A DNA stretch of 23,591 nucleotides. Origin: Chara braunii. Its lineage: Eukaryota > Streptophyta > Charophyceae > Charales > Characeae. Of the stretch, positions 1 to 7,740 are shown piece by piece; position 1 is the first letter of the stretch, and the number at the start of each line of letters is the position of its first letter. The stretch covers positions 268,340 to 291,930 of the forward strand of contig BFEA01000344.1 in the NCBI GenBank assembly GCA_003427395.1, in the 5' to 3' direction. The translations under genes and the position numbers were made by a program. The notes below the pieces were generated by a model. It was given only the letters and a program-made list of their open reading frames with translations, searched no databases and was not told where the DNA came from.

Positions 1-39
1 ATTTTCAAAAAAAAAAAAAAAAAGGATCTCTGATTTTCA
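1..39 (+). repeat. Poly(A) tract with possible target-site duplication, cut by window edge
   Basis: A run of 17 A at 7-23 is preceded by ATTTTC (1-6). It is followed by GGATCTCTGATTTTC (24-38), whose last six bases repeat the six before the run. This fits a poly(A)-tail insertion whose left duplication is cut by the window start. The same arrangement is clearer at 5024-5082 and 5409-5462. With only six bases visible on the left, chance cannot be excluded. Confidence 0.4.
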
Positions 40-147
40 ATCATTTTTCTTTCTCCTCCCCTTTCTCTTCTTTTTCCTCTTCCCTCTTATCCTCTTCTTT
101 CTTTTCATTTGTTGTTGTCAGTCTGAGTTTTTCTCACACCTGGCACT
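40..147. other. Pyrimidine-rich stretch, no gene seen
   Basis: The plus strand is a nearly continuous C/T tract from about 46 to 110. It lies just past the stop of the minus-strand LINE fragment, so on that strand it is a purine-rich 3' flank. No RNA gene or coding signal was seen. Confidence 0.4.
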
Positions 148-687
148 TTATGTTGCACGAGTGTTTCTACTCCACTCTGATTTCGCGTTAGGTGATTCTC
201 TGATTGTTGGGCGAATCTTGTTCCGAGCGAAAAGCAGTTTCCTCCGCAGTTTACTTTTTGGTATTTTCTGAGCAAATGACGAAATTTCTATACATCTCCA
301 TACATCGGAGGGTACCGCAAGGTCCCATTCTTTCCGGATGATATACTCAGCAATTTGTTTCCATGTGGGACCATGATGATCTACCATTGCTTTAAACCAC
401 CAGTACTTGGGCGACGTCTTAGCGTTAACGCTATGCGAATTCCGCGGTCGGCGGGCCGTCGATAAATCGAATTGACAGCCCGCGCTGCTTCGAGATTTGG
501 GCGGCCGGCGCGGCACGCAGTGCCCAAGTACTGGTGGTTTAATTGACCATTTTGCTAACAAGGACCTGTTCTGTGTGCTGGGATCGAGGATTCCGAGGCC
601 CCCCAGGTCTTTTTCCGCTGTGAGCATTTCCCACGCTACTTTAGGTAAGAATCCCTGCTCTTCGATTCGTGAGATTTGTGATTTCAC
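148..687 (-). pseudogene. LINE (non-LTR retrotransposon) ORF2 fragment, region after the RT palm
   Basis: The 179-residue frame carries the LINE hallmark GGLGILDPSTQNRSLLAKW, which normally lies about 100-150 residues after the YADD box, followed further on by AMVDHHGPTWKQ. No palm, endonuclease or zinc-ribbon domain is attached, so it is a fragment of a protein normally longer than 900 residues. The frame starts at a GTG (687), so no natural start is implied. Between LAKWSI and KAMVDHHG lies a 49-codon, GC-rich stretch unlike LINE protein, which is the TTAA-flanked insertion at 392-542. Removing it joins the two halves in frame. Parts upstream (above 687) and downstream (below 148) are lost or unrecognisable. 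The LINE assignment is secure; the exact clade is not. Confidence 0.85.
392..542. mobile_element. Short MITE-like insertion with inverted ends and TTAA duplications
   Basis: Positions 392-412 and 522-542 are perfect 21-bp inverted repeats. The outermost four bases on each side are TTAA, leaving 17-bp terminal repeats beginning ACCACCAGTACTTGGGC and a unique interior of about 109 bp. The interior is clearly more GC-rich than its flanks and has no coding capacity. Deleting one TTAA plus the element (147 bp, a multiple of three) restores the minus-strand LINE reading WSIKAMVDHH. TTAA target duplication is the hallmark of piggyBac-type transposases, so a non-autonomous relative is the natural reading. 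The terminal bases are not a textbook piggyBac end, and a fold-back assembly artefact is the main alternative. Confidence 0.65.
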
Positions 688-1023
688 GAATCTCTTCTTC
701 TTTTTTCTCCTTTTTCTAGTCGAGGTGTGCTCATGCTAGAAACCTCTGGAGGTGATAATGCAGTCCGATTCGACCAGATTCTGGCCGCAATCGAAGTTGG
801 GTACAAGTTGGGCCAGACTGGATGAATCTCACTGCAATCACGTCCAGAGCTTTGCCACACATGGGCCTGTGGTGCTTTTCTTGCCCCCTCTTAGGGCTGG
901 ACCCCACAGGCCCGTGGTAGCAGATTTCCGCACGTCTGCGAGTTAAAGAAAATTACCAGATCAGGAAGACTTGCCCTTTCAGGAAAGTGTGTCGCCTCTT
1001 TTTCAGCACAACGTCCAATCCCT
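688..1023. other. Unassigned DNA between two LINE fragments
   Basis: No coding frame is convincing here. There is an inverted repeat of 10 bp (GGGCCTGTGG at 863-872, complement at 904-913). The minus strand of about 886-913 (GCCTGTGGGGTCC then a CCTAAG-like run) resembles plus-strand 4602-4633, so part of this stretch is a dispersed repeat. Some of 940-1023 may be a frameshifted 5' extension of the LINE that follows, but I cannot show it. Confidence 0.35.
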
Positions 1024-1776
1024 ATGCCTCCTTTCTGCACGGGATGGCTGAAGCAAGAGGGGAGCCTGGGGGCTACCATTTTTTTTTTGGCACAATATTT
1101 CGACCATGTGGACTGGGAGTTTTTAGATATGTGCTTAGAAAGAATGAATTTTGGACCCTCCTTCCGGCGCTGGGTGAAGATCCTCCATAAAAACGCCACC
1201 ACGTGCGTCCAAATCAACGGCTCTGTGGCACCCCCCTTTGAACTCCAACGGTCAGTAAGACAAGAGGACCCTATCGCCCCCTATCTCTTCCTCGTAATCA
1301 TGGAAGCGCTATCAGCTAATCTGCGCCAGAACAAAGACCTCACACGTATTGCAATATCAAACATCCCCGAGGAGGCGATACCTATTTGTTCTCTATTTGC
1401 TGATGACCTGACCATATTAGTGGATGCAACCGAGACCAATATGAAGGAAATTCAGCAACTCATGAACAAGTTTTGTTGCCTGTCAGACATGTCCGTTAAC
1501 TGGGGACAAAAGACCACGGGCTGGTGGCTGCATCACCAAGGGGGCAGACCTCCAGAACACCCACGTATCACGTGGCTCCCGCCGGAAGACCCCTTGAGAA
1601 TCCTGGGGGCATTAATTACCGCCAGAGGTAGACGAGCATCCAATGATGAATGGCTGACAGGACCAGTACAAATCAAGCTGGAAAAATGGAACAATAAACG
1701 AACATCAATCTTTGGGCGGACGCTCGTCATTAATAATGTGGTCCTGGCCACTCTATGGTACAAAGTGGTCCTATGA
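1024..1776 (+). pseudogene. LINE reverse transcriptase palm domain (partial)
   Basis: This 250-residue frame covers RT motifs A to C and the start of the thumb. Motif A is YFDHVDWEFL, keeping the catalytic Asp of the usual KAFDxVDW. The next block is QINGSVAPPFELQRSVRQEDP, where the family normally has RSVRQGCPLSP, so the conserved Gly-Cys is replaced by Glu-Asp. Motif C is FADD (near 1396-1410), with both metal-binding Asp present. A downstream ILG motif (ILGALIT) and a W-rich tail follow. The ATG at 1024 is simply the first in the frame; residues before about 20 do not look like LINE protein. The frame ends at a TGA (1774-1776), after which the homology continues, so this is an inactivated copy. 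Confidence 0.85.
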
Positions 1777-2735
1777 CCCATGAGTAACGAAGGGCTTAAA
1801 GTACTGAAACAACAACTTGCGGCCTTTCTGTGGAGGGGCGACAACAATAATACCCACGCCATAAGCCGTGTAGAGACTCGGTGATTCAACCCAAGAACAG
1901 GGGCGGATTGGGTATTATAGACCCGGCCACGGAATTCCAGGCCCTCTCTATTTGCTGGCTTCAACATATCGTCTTTTCATCGACGTCGCTATGGGTCCCC
2001 CTCGCCCTGGCACAGATTTCAGACCTCGCTCCATAATCTCCACCAGAAATTGACCCCCGCATATGGTTGGAAGACAGGTACTGGAGGATACCCAAGAAGT
2101 ACAGGAATGACGACCCCACAGACAAATAATGGGTACGCCTCATTCGTACATGGAGGAAGCTCCCGCCCCCCGACCGACCCGCAACTGAGAGGTGGGAAGA
2201 AATATATAGGCAGCCCTTATTCGGCAATCGATTAATAACGGACCCGGGAGGGCGGATACGATGTGCTTCAGATTCCCCATGGAAAGGGTGGGTGAAACAC
2301 GAGATCCGAAGGGTTGGGGATCTCTAGGACACAGAGGAAAGAAACTGGAAAAGCACGGACAGGATAAGAGCAACCCTGCGGTACTGCCACTTCACTGAGA
2401 GAGCACTCAACAAGTTGATTGACAGCTTCCCTCTCCACTGGTACATCACCCTTAGGAAAGGCCCCGGTGCAAGAGAAGATGACTGGGTGGGGCTGCCTGG
2501 ACACGAGGGGGAAGTAGGGCACGTGCACCTGGCTAATCAATCACAGGTACTAGTTAAAGTTTTCTCCATCCTAAAGGACAATGGACTAAGGGGCAACCAC
2601 CAACCCTTCATTTGGAAGGAGCAGAATGAGGTGTATCGCATCAGGGTCATTACTGATGGAAGCCACCAGAAGGTGTACCACCCAATGGTTCCAATCGAGG
2701 ACCTTCCCCTGGACCCTGAGGAGTAGCGGTGGACC
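1777..2735 (+). pseudogene. LINE ORF2, linker between RT and zinc-ribbon domain (broken frames)
   Basis: Reading continues after the 1774 stop with QLAAFLWRGD, then a frame change. IQPKNRGGLGIIDPATEFQA (about 1889-1948) is the same landmark seen in the other LINE copies here. It continues through several frames with stops near 2036, 2128 and 2327 to a longer open stretch at 2415-2726 that ends at a TAG. That stretch has no named domain; the equivalent part of related LINE proteins is a poorly conserved linker. Frameshifts and stops throughout show long neutral decay. Confidence 0.7.
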
Positions 2736-3712
2736 ATGAACATTCCACCCAGGAAGGGAGAGGCAAAAACACTCACATTACGAAACTTAAAATCCAAGTC
2801 GGCCTACCGAATGCTCAGACACAAATGCAGACTTCGGGATCGTATAGAAGATAGATGGTACCGCCACCTCAATGTGGATCGCCATCTACTGAGGCCCATA
2901 CGCTGGTTTGCTCTGCACAACAAACGACCCGCAAAGATCTCCGCCCTCCAGTGGCAAATAGAACACAGGTGTCTACCAACTATGGACTGGCTGATAGACC
3001 ACACCCACCTGGAGCAACAAGGGAAGGCACTGCCATGGTGTCACCGATGTCTCCAAAGTTACCCAGGGGGAGGACGGGCCGAAACCATTGAACACATTTC
3101 CTCCAATGTCCTGCATCGGTACTACTGTGGAGAAGTTGGGATAGAATCTGGCGACACATAGTTCCCGACGCAGTATTGCCATGGGAGTGGAGGACCATAC
3201 TTTTGGGACATTTCCCTCCCATACGCGGGAAGACATTTGAGGAGAACATGTTCAATCTGGGCAGACGGAGTGTGCTATGGACTATATGGTGGAGAAGATG
3301 TTGTTTGGAGCTAGAGGGAGCATGGGTGGAGGACGGAGAGGCGATGGATCAAATTCGGACATTGATTCAATTTGAGCTGGCGGCACAATGGAAGAAAACT
3401 AAAGACAAGCTCGACCAAACGTCCTCCTGGGGTGACATGAACCAGATCATTGCTACCTTCTGCAGGGACTGGCTGGGGGGGGAAAGGGAGGGATGGGTGG
3501 CAGCAGTAAAGTGGACCGGTCGCCAGACAGAGAGAGAAGCACGAGGGGAACCCCGAGGGGAACCCCGGGCAGAAATAATCACGGACTATCAGTTGATCTT
3601 TCACGACTGGACCAAATCAGACCCCGGCTCCCAGTTACGTCCCGCCCAGGAGTTCGCAGATCCATTCCCACCCCATCCGCTGTCCCTAGCAGAAATCCCA
3701 TCGTCTGCATAA
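2736..3712 (+). pseudogene. LINE ORF2 C-terminus with zinc-ribbon (zf-RVT-like) domain
   Basis: Two frames overlap. The first (2736-3161) has PAKISALQWQIEHRCLPT and then CHRC, the first pair of the zinc-ribbon found at the end of plant LINE ORF2 proteins, followed by ETIEHISS. A one-base shift near 3105-3110 moves the continuation into the second frame, where the expected Cys reappears (CPASVLLWRSW). It then runs through PWEWRTILLG and SVLWTIWWRRC to the stop at 3710-3712. Correcting that shift in thought gives a complete C-x2-C ... H ... C module. The same block occurs in the minus-strand LINE at 8932-9960, with the shared core LQWQI-HRCLP, so both belong to one family. The last 60 residues are Arg/Glu/Pro-rich and unremarkable. 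Confidence 0.8.
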
Positions 3713-4241
3713 GCTCGGACTGAAAAGCGTCCAGAGAGTCTCAGAATACTTCAGCTGTGCAGAAGAGTTCAGCGCAGCGCAGAGAAGCTTGGCTGAGGCT
3801 GGGGGAGGGAGGGAGGTCAGCGCAGCTCAGAACAGCCTAGTCCAGCCTGGTGTCTCAGCCTGTTTTCTGTTGCTCTTTGTTGCACTGCAGCGGATCTCAG
3901 CGCAGCTTAGAGCGGCCTGTTTCAGCGTAGTTCAGCCTGGTTTTTCAGCCCATTTTTCTGTTGCTCTTCACTCTTTCATTGCTCTCTGTTTCTTCCAGCC
4001 CTTTTTTTGCAGTTGCTCCAGTTGCTCCAGTTGTTCCAAGTTTGTTTCAGTTGTTCCAAATACTTGCACACTCTTGCTATTATAGATGTACCGGACACAA
4101 GAGGCGCCAAGAGGATAGCAGAGGATAATAGGTGGTTGGCAAGGGAGGGTGGGAGACCCCACTGGTGCCCCCCGGTGGCCCCCCCCCCCAATACCCGACT
4201 GTGGGGCAGGTAGGTAGGGAAGAGTAGATTGAATATGGGAC
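3713..4241 (+). repeat. LINE 3' UTR with tandem repeats
   Basis: An approximately 80-90-bp unit starting TCAGCGCAGCT and ending TTTTCTGTTGCTCTT occurs twice (from 3817 and from 3897). A 9-bp motif GTTGCTCCA/GTTGTTCCA then repeats four times between 4012 and 4058. These stretches leave accidental open frames on both strands, which I do not regard as genes. The stretch sits between the ORF2 stop and the poly(A) tail in the same orientation, which is why I call it 3' UTR. Confidence 0.5.
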
Positions 4242-4332
4242 GCTGGACCCGGTTTCCAGCACATTGGCGGCACTGCATTGAGGTGTTGTTTTGCAAAGAT
4301 GTACTTAAGGGACGCTGGACCCGGTTTCCAGC
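4242..4332 (+). repeat. Pair of identical 19-nt hairpins in LINE 3' UTR
   Basis: GCTGGACCCGGTTTCCAGC occurs identically at 4242-4260 and 4314-4332, 72 bp apart. Each forms a 6-bp stem GCTGGA/TCCAGC with a 7-base loop. Related versions occur at 7214, 7469 and 7517. The second copy is followed by a shared block, CTCCCCACCAATAGATGGAG, that is also found at 7543-7562. Confidence 0.7.
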
Positions 4333-4387
4333 AGGTGTTGCTCCCCACCAATAGATGGAGTGGCCCGCTAGGCAAAGCCTCAATCCC

Positions 4388-4405
4388 GGTGGTTCTCCTA
4401 CCACC
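4388..4405 (+). other. Small hairpin close to the LINE poly(A) tail
   Basis: GGTGGT (4388-4393) pairs with ACCACC (4400-4405) across a 6-base loop, about 30 bp before the tail. In many LINEs a stem-loop near the 3' end is what the RT recognises. Here the stem is short, so this is only a candidate. Confidence 0.35.
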
Positions 4406-4436
4406 ACCAGGATAGAGGTCTTGCACAAGGGCCTTC

Positions 4437-4464
4437 AAAAAAAAAAAAAAAAAAAAAAAAAAAA
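4437..4464 (+). repeat. LINE poly(A) tail (28 A)
   Basis: An uninterrupted run of 28 A ends the plus-strand LINE. The sequence after it (GAAATTGGAGTGCC...) should be the right-hand target duplication. I found no matching left copy, consistent with an eroded or deleted 5' boundary. Confidence 0.8.
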
Positions 4465-5023
4465 GAAATTGGAGTGCCATGGAGGAATTTCCCATCATGA
4501 CGCTATATGGAAAAGTCCTCCCAAAGTTTTCCAGGCCACTCAGTGGGGCCTGTGGGGTCTGAAAAAAGCCCTCGGCGCCAATCCATTTGCTTTTCCGCAC
4601 GCCTGTGGGGTCCGGACCTTAGGGCAAGGAGCCGTGAGAAGCTCCTGGGGTTGCTGAACAGTTTTGTCCTGTTGTTCCTTCTTTATTATTTCGTTTTTCT
4701 CTTTTTGGTGACCCGTGATGTAGGCCCTTCTTGTTTCTGTTCTTTTCTTTCCTGTATCTGGTTCTCTCACTACTCCAGATACAGGGGGTTGATTTGTAGG
4801 AGTTCAGCTGGGGTACCGCGTGAGTGAAACCTATTTTGTTCCATCTACTGGCAGCAGGTGCAGCGCTTAGTCCCGGAAAGGTCGGCACTGGTACCACCCT
4901 CATTTTCCCAAGCGGTGGGACCGTTTGCTTCCAGGCTCGGCAAAATTGAAAATTCAGGCTGGTGCATTTAGCCTCACCGGGTGTACTTGGACCACTTGGC
5001 CGGATGCTTCACTTCTGGCCATT
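4465..5023. other. Unassigned DNA with one perfect hairpin
   Basis: No gene was recognised. GCCTGTGGGGTC occurs twice (near 4548 and 4602), and the second copy continues into a segment also found inverted near 886-913. A perfect 11-bp inverted repeat, CCTGTATCTGG (4751-4761) and its complement (4775-4785), has a 13-base loop. The frames here are short and lack family features. Confidence 0.4.
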
Positions 5024-5082
5024 GATCTTCGTTTTTTTTTTTTTTTTTTTTTTTCTTTTCTTTTTTTTTCTTTCGATCTTCG
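5024..5082 (-). mobile_element. Poly(T) tract flanked by 8-bp direct repeats (tail-only retroinsertion)
   Basis: GATCTTCG at 5024-5031 and again at 5075-5082 flank a 43-base pyrimidine run (T23, then T-rich with single C). On the minus strand this is a degenerate poly(A) tail with nothing in front of it. That is what an extremely 5'-truncated LINE-type or LINE-mobilised insertion leaves behind. An 8-bp repeat is short but abuts the tract exactly on both sides. Confidence 0.6.
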
Positions 5083-5408
5083 TAATCTACGTCAGAAGTA
5101 GAGAAAATTCAGATAAGTGGGACCTGACCCCTGGTGGTTTAAAGTTTAACCCACCAATTCCTCTCCCACTGACTCCCAGGCATTTTTTTTTTTTTTTTGT
5201 ATTCCTGAGCTGCATGCAGTCCACCTCTTTAGGGGATTGGGCCCACCAGACCAAATGGCTGGTGAGGAGCCGGTGAGGCCCAAACCTCCAAACACACCTT
5301 CCTTTGGGCGTCCCTCCACTACTCACCAAATGTGAAAATTGAGAATGGATCTTCCGCTAGAACATGGGAATATGCACCACCATATTTTTTCTCTTTTGTG
5401 CATGTAAT
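5083..5408. other. Unassigned DNA with a T16 run
   Basis: There is a T16 run at 5183-5198 without matching flanks. No coding signal or RNA gene was seen. Confidence 0.35.
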
Positions 5409-5462
5409 GAGTGGTGGAGCCAGGTTTAAAAAAAAAAAAAAAAAAGAGTAGTGGAGCCAGGT
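5409..5462 (+). mobile_element. Poly(A) tract flanked by 17-bp direct repeats (tail-only retroinsertion)
   Basis: GAGTGGTGGAGCCAGGT (5409-5425) and GAGTAGTGGAGCCAGGT (5446-5462) differ at one base. They enclose TT plus 18 A (5428-5445). A target-site duplication of this length around a pure A-tract is the expected scar of target-primed reverse transcription that copied only the tail. This is the clearest of the three such tracts in the window. Confidence 0.75.
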
Positions 5463-5524
5463 CCTTTCTCTGCTCCCAAACAGTGTCCTTTACTCAACCC
5501 CAGTCTGTCCCTGTGTTTACATTA

Positions 5525-5613
5525 GATGGAAGCAGGTGGATGGAGTGAAGGCACACCCAATCAAGCAGGTGGATGGAAGCAGGTGGATGGAGTGAAGGCA
5601 CACCCAATCAAGC
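5525..5613. repeat. 47-bp tandem duplication
   Basis: Unit 1 (5525-5571, starting GATGGAAGCAGGTGGATGGA) is repeated from 5572 almost perfectly until 5613. Within each unit AGGTGGATGGA recurs, so the array probably grew by slippage. No gene overlaps it. Confidence 0.85.
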
Positions 5614-7200
5614 GACAGGGCAATACAAGAGGAAGAGAAAGAAGGGGAGGAGTGGTGGAGGGGAGGGATATAAAGGCAGAATCAATGAGCTTTATGGACA
5701 ATGGTGGGGTACATCTGTCATGATGATAGAGTAGAAGATCACGGCCATCACGCCCAGTCCAGCGCCCAGTCCACCACCATTATTTGTTTTTATTTGTTTT
5801 TATTTTTCTGTGTTTCCGTTTTTGTTTCTGCAAGTTCTCCGTGTGGAAGCAGAAAACAGGCTCAGCATCCCATTATGTACAATCACCACCTCCCCAGTCA
5901 TTGTAACTCCCAAGTCACCAGCATTAATTGCGCATCTGCATGGAGAGGGATTGACTGGAAAGACCCTGTATAATCCAATTTGAGGGGACACCCTTCTCCG
6001 TTATTGACACAGCAGTGGTGCGGACCCTTTTTTTTGGCATCGTGCAAAGGCGCTAGATTCAATCTTTGCCTAGCCAGCCCCACTCTGGGGCCCCCATGTG
6101 GCGAGCTCAGTTCTGTGCCGCACCCATTCCCATTTCTCTGGGGCTAAGTGGTTGGATCAATGGGGGTGCTTGCACTACCTCCAAGCTTCTTTTTGCACAG
6201 AGGCAGATTCTGCAAAGCTTTGCGGAAATTCCGTGGCGGCATTTTTTTTGTTCCTTTTGGCTGGCACCACCAGGGTTGATGGCGGCGTGAGACAGTGATT
6301 GGGCAATGGGCGTTTTCTCTCAACCGTGTACCCGTGGCACGACCTTCGCTACGGGGGTTCAAGGGTTGACGGTGAGATTGTTCTGATTTTCTTGCTCTTT
6401 GCTGCGGCATGCAGCCACAGTATATGATGGTTAGAAACTCTTTGGGCCTCGTTAGACGTTCCTCGGGGATGCGATATGATCTCCGATGCACAAACACTGC
6501 TCTCTGCCCCGCTTCTGCCGTGGTTGTCGCCGCCGCCGTATCAGCTGTAGGACTGGTCCTAAGAGCGATGTCAGAAAAAAAAGAAAAAAGAAAAACAGTT
6601 GTGCTTCAGGCTTTCAGCCAATAGGGTGCTGCCAGCATCCAGATGCTCAGTTGTAACGTATTACTACGTGCATGCCCTCTCCTCTCCATGAAACACGGAT
6701 CCTCGGGCTCCAAGGGACCAAGAGACCTCACGAGGTCCCTTGGAGCCAAGGACGAAATGGCTGGGAAATCCTCGGAGCCAAGGATTTGTCCTCGGAATGT
6801 TTTCACATTTTCATTTCCAGTTTCGTCTCCGATGACAGGTGGAACGACAACGAAAGATGCCGCAAGCGGACGTGGAGGGGATTGGGGTTGACAAAAACTG
6901 GTTTACTATCCTCTCCCCTTTCAACCTCGATATGGAATTGCTCCTTGTTGTCTGGCAGAGGATAGGAGTAGGATAGTCGATGGTGATTGGTGCCGCCCGG
7001 CCCGCAATATCAATCAACAATGGGGTGCTGATCGCCCCTCGGGCCGGAGGTGGGCTGTTTAGGGATTAGCTTGATGAAGATGCCTTTCGCTAGGATAAGA
7101 CCTCATTCGCAGGAGGTCAATGCTTCCCTTGCGCAGGGAAGTAATCAATGCCCCTGCCCTCTTCGGACAATGTGTATTACTATGACATTTTCACACGTTA
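5614..7200. other. Unassigned island, no gene recognised
   Basis: About 1.6 kb without any frame I can tie to a family. The longest (117 codons, minus strand, 6144-6497) is Arg/Pro-rich, low in complexity and lacks motifs. The stretch includes short T-runs (around 6030 and 6240), an A-rich run near 6574-6597 and the hairpin at 6706-6747. It may be old repeat DNA or genuine single-copy intergenic sequence. Confidence 0.35.
6706..6747. other. Perfect 14-bp inverted repeat with competing inner stem
   Basis: GGCTCCAAGGGACC (6706-6719) is exactly complementary to 6734-6747 across a 14-base loop. The loop carries GACCTC, which can pair with GAGGTC at 6732-6737, giving an alternative stem that would break the first. 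A further short inverted pair, AAATCCT/AGGATTT, lies about 20-40 bp downstream. No T-run follows, so it is not an obvious terminator. Confidence 0.6.
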
Positions 7201-7213
7201 TTGCATAAGGGAT

Positions 7214-7535
7214 GCTGGACTCGATGTCCAGATCACACATATCACATCATTGATAGGGTTTCGTGTTTAGGTTTCATTGATACTGATCACACACATCACA
7301 TCATTGTTAGGGTTTTGTGTTTAGGTTTGATTGATACAGATCACCCACATTACATCTTTGTTAGGGTTTCGTGGCATGTCCATTCGTGCGATAAATAGTG
7401 ATTGACAAACATATACAGACAAATATGGGATGCACAGTAGGAATATACACTCATCACTGTATAGAGACGCTGGACCTGTTGTCCAGTTTATACACATCAC
7501 ATCGTTGTGCAGGGACGCTGGACCCGATTCCCAGC
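7214..7535 (+). repeat. Three diverged copies of the GCTGGA hairpin in a LINE-like 3' end
   Basis: The copies are GCTGGACTCGATGTCCAG (7214-7231), GCTGGACCTGTTGTCCAG (7469-7486) and GCTGGACCCGATTCCCAGC (7517-7535). The first two gain a C-G pair extending CTGGAC/GTCCAG, where the 4242 copies have C opposite T. Loops differ while most stem bases hold. The last copy is followed by the same CCACCAATAGATGGAG block as at 4347. This ties 7200-7658 to the same 3'-end family as 4242-4464. Confidence 0.65.
7231..7374. repeat. 54-bp minisatellite, about 2.7 copies
   Basis: Units start at 7231, 7285 and 7339 with GATCACACAYATCACATC and include TAGGGTTTCGTGTTTAGG. The units differ at a few positions; the third is partial and ends near 7374. 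The CACATCACATC part also appears beside the hairpin at 7490-7505, so the array appears to have arisen within the same repeat. Confidence 0.85.
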
Positions 7536-7578
7536 AGGTGCAGCTCCCCACCAATAGATGGAGCCTTCAACACTGGGG

Positions 7579-7658
7579 CCTACTTATCGGGGATGCTCTT
7601 ATCACCTCGGTAAGTAGGTTTTTCCCGCTTAGAAGTACAAAAAAAAAGGAAAAAAAAA
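7579..7658 (+). repeat. Terminal hairpin and poly(A)-like end of a LINE-like 3' UTR
   Basis: CCTACTTA (7579-7586) pairs with TAAGTAGG (7611-7618), with further C/G pairing inside. About 20 bp later an A-rich tail runs 7639-7658, interrupted by GG. The layout (hairpin copies, CCACCAATAGATGGAG block, terminal hairpin, A tail) parallels 4314-4464, so this is probably the 3' end of a second, severely truncated element of that family. Confidence 0.5.
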
Positions 7659-7667
7659 GCTGACGCT

Positions 7668-7740
7668 CTGAGGATGAGTTGAACGAAAACGATGAAAACC
7701 CTAAAATTTTCCACTGATTCATCCTCAGGCGCTGAGGATG
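7668..7740. repeat. 10-bp inverted repeat plus a third direct copy
   Basis: CTGAGGATGA (7668-7677) is complementary to 7719-7728, and GCTGAGGATG recurs directly at 7731-7740. The intervening 41 bp are A-rich. No function is apparent. Confidence 0.55.

Larger units (their letters stand above)
1024..4464 (+). mobile_element. 5'-truncated LINE with RT, zinc-ribbon domain, 3' UTR and poly(A) tail
   Basis: In order this holds an RT palm (about 1087-1776), the post-RT GGLGIID region (about 1910), a zinc-ribbon C-terminal domain (about 2900-3140), a C-terminal tail to 3712, a 3' UTR of about 720 bp with tandem repeats and hairpins, and a 28-A tail at 4437-4464. The AP-endonuclease and the N-terminal half of the RT are missing, typical of 5' truncation during target-primed reverse transcription. 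The left boundary is uncertain because homology becomes clear only near 1085, beside a T-run. No duplicated target site was found. The 3' UTR could in principle belong to a separate insertion, but the order and orientation are right for a single copy. Confidence 0.8.

Noticed and set aside
3968-4600. Minus-strand frame of 210 codons with repeated CWKPGPAS
   Set aside because: It reads antisense through the LINE 3' UTR hairpins and the poly(A) tail (giving a Phe run). The peptide repeats are just the DNA hairpin repeats translated.
6030-6075. tRNA-like B-box resemblance (AGATTCAATC)
   Set aside because: No A box, cloverleaf or acceptor stem could be fitted around it.
6144-6497. 117-codon minus-strand frame
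   Set aside because: No motif, composition or neighbour supports a gene, and the length is within chance expectation for this much DNA.
7665-7728. Possible C/D-box snoRNA (GATGA and CTGA inside a terminal stem)
   Set aside because: The boxes are only about 20 bases apart and the C box is incomplete, leaving no room for a guide region.
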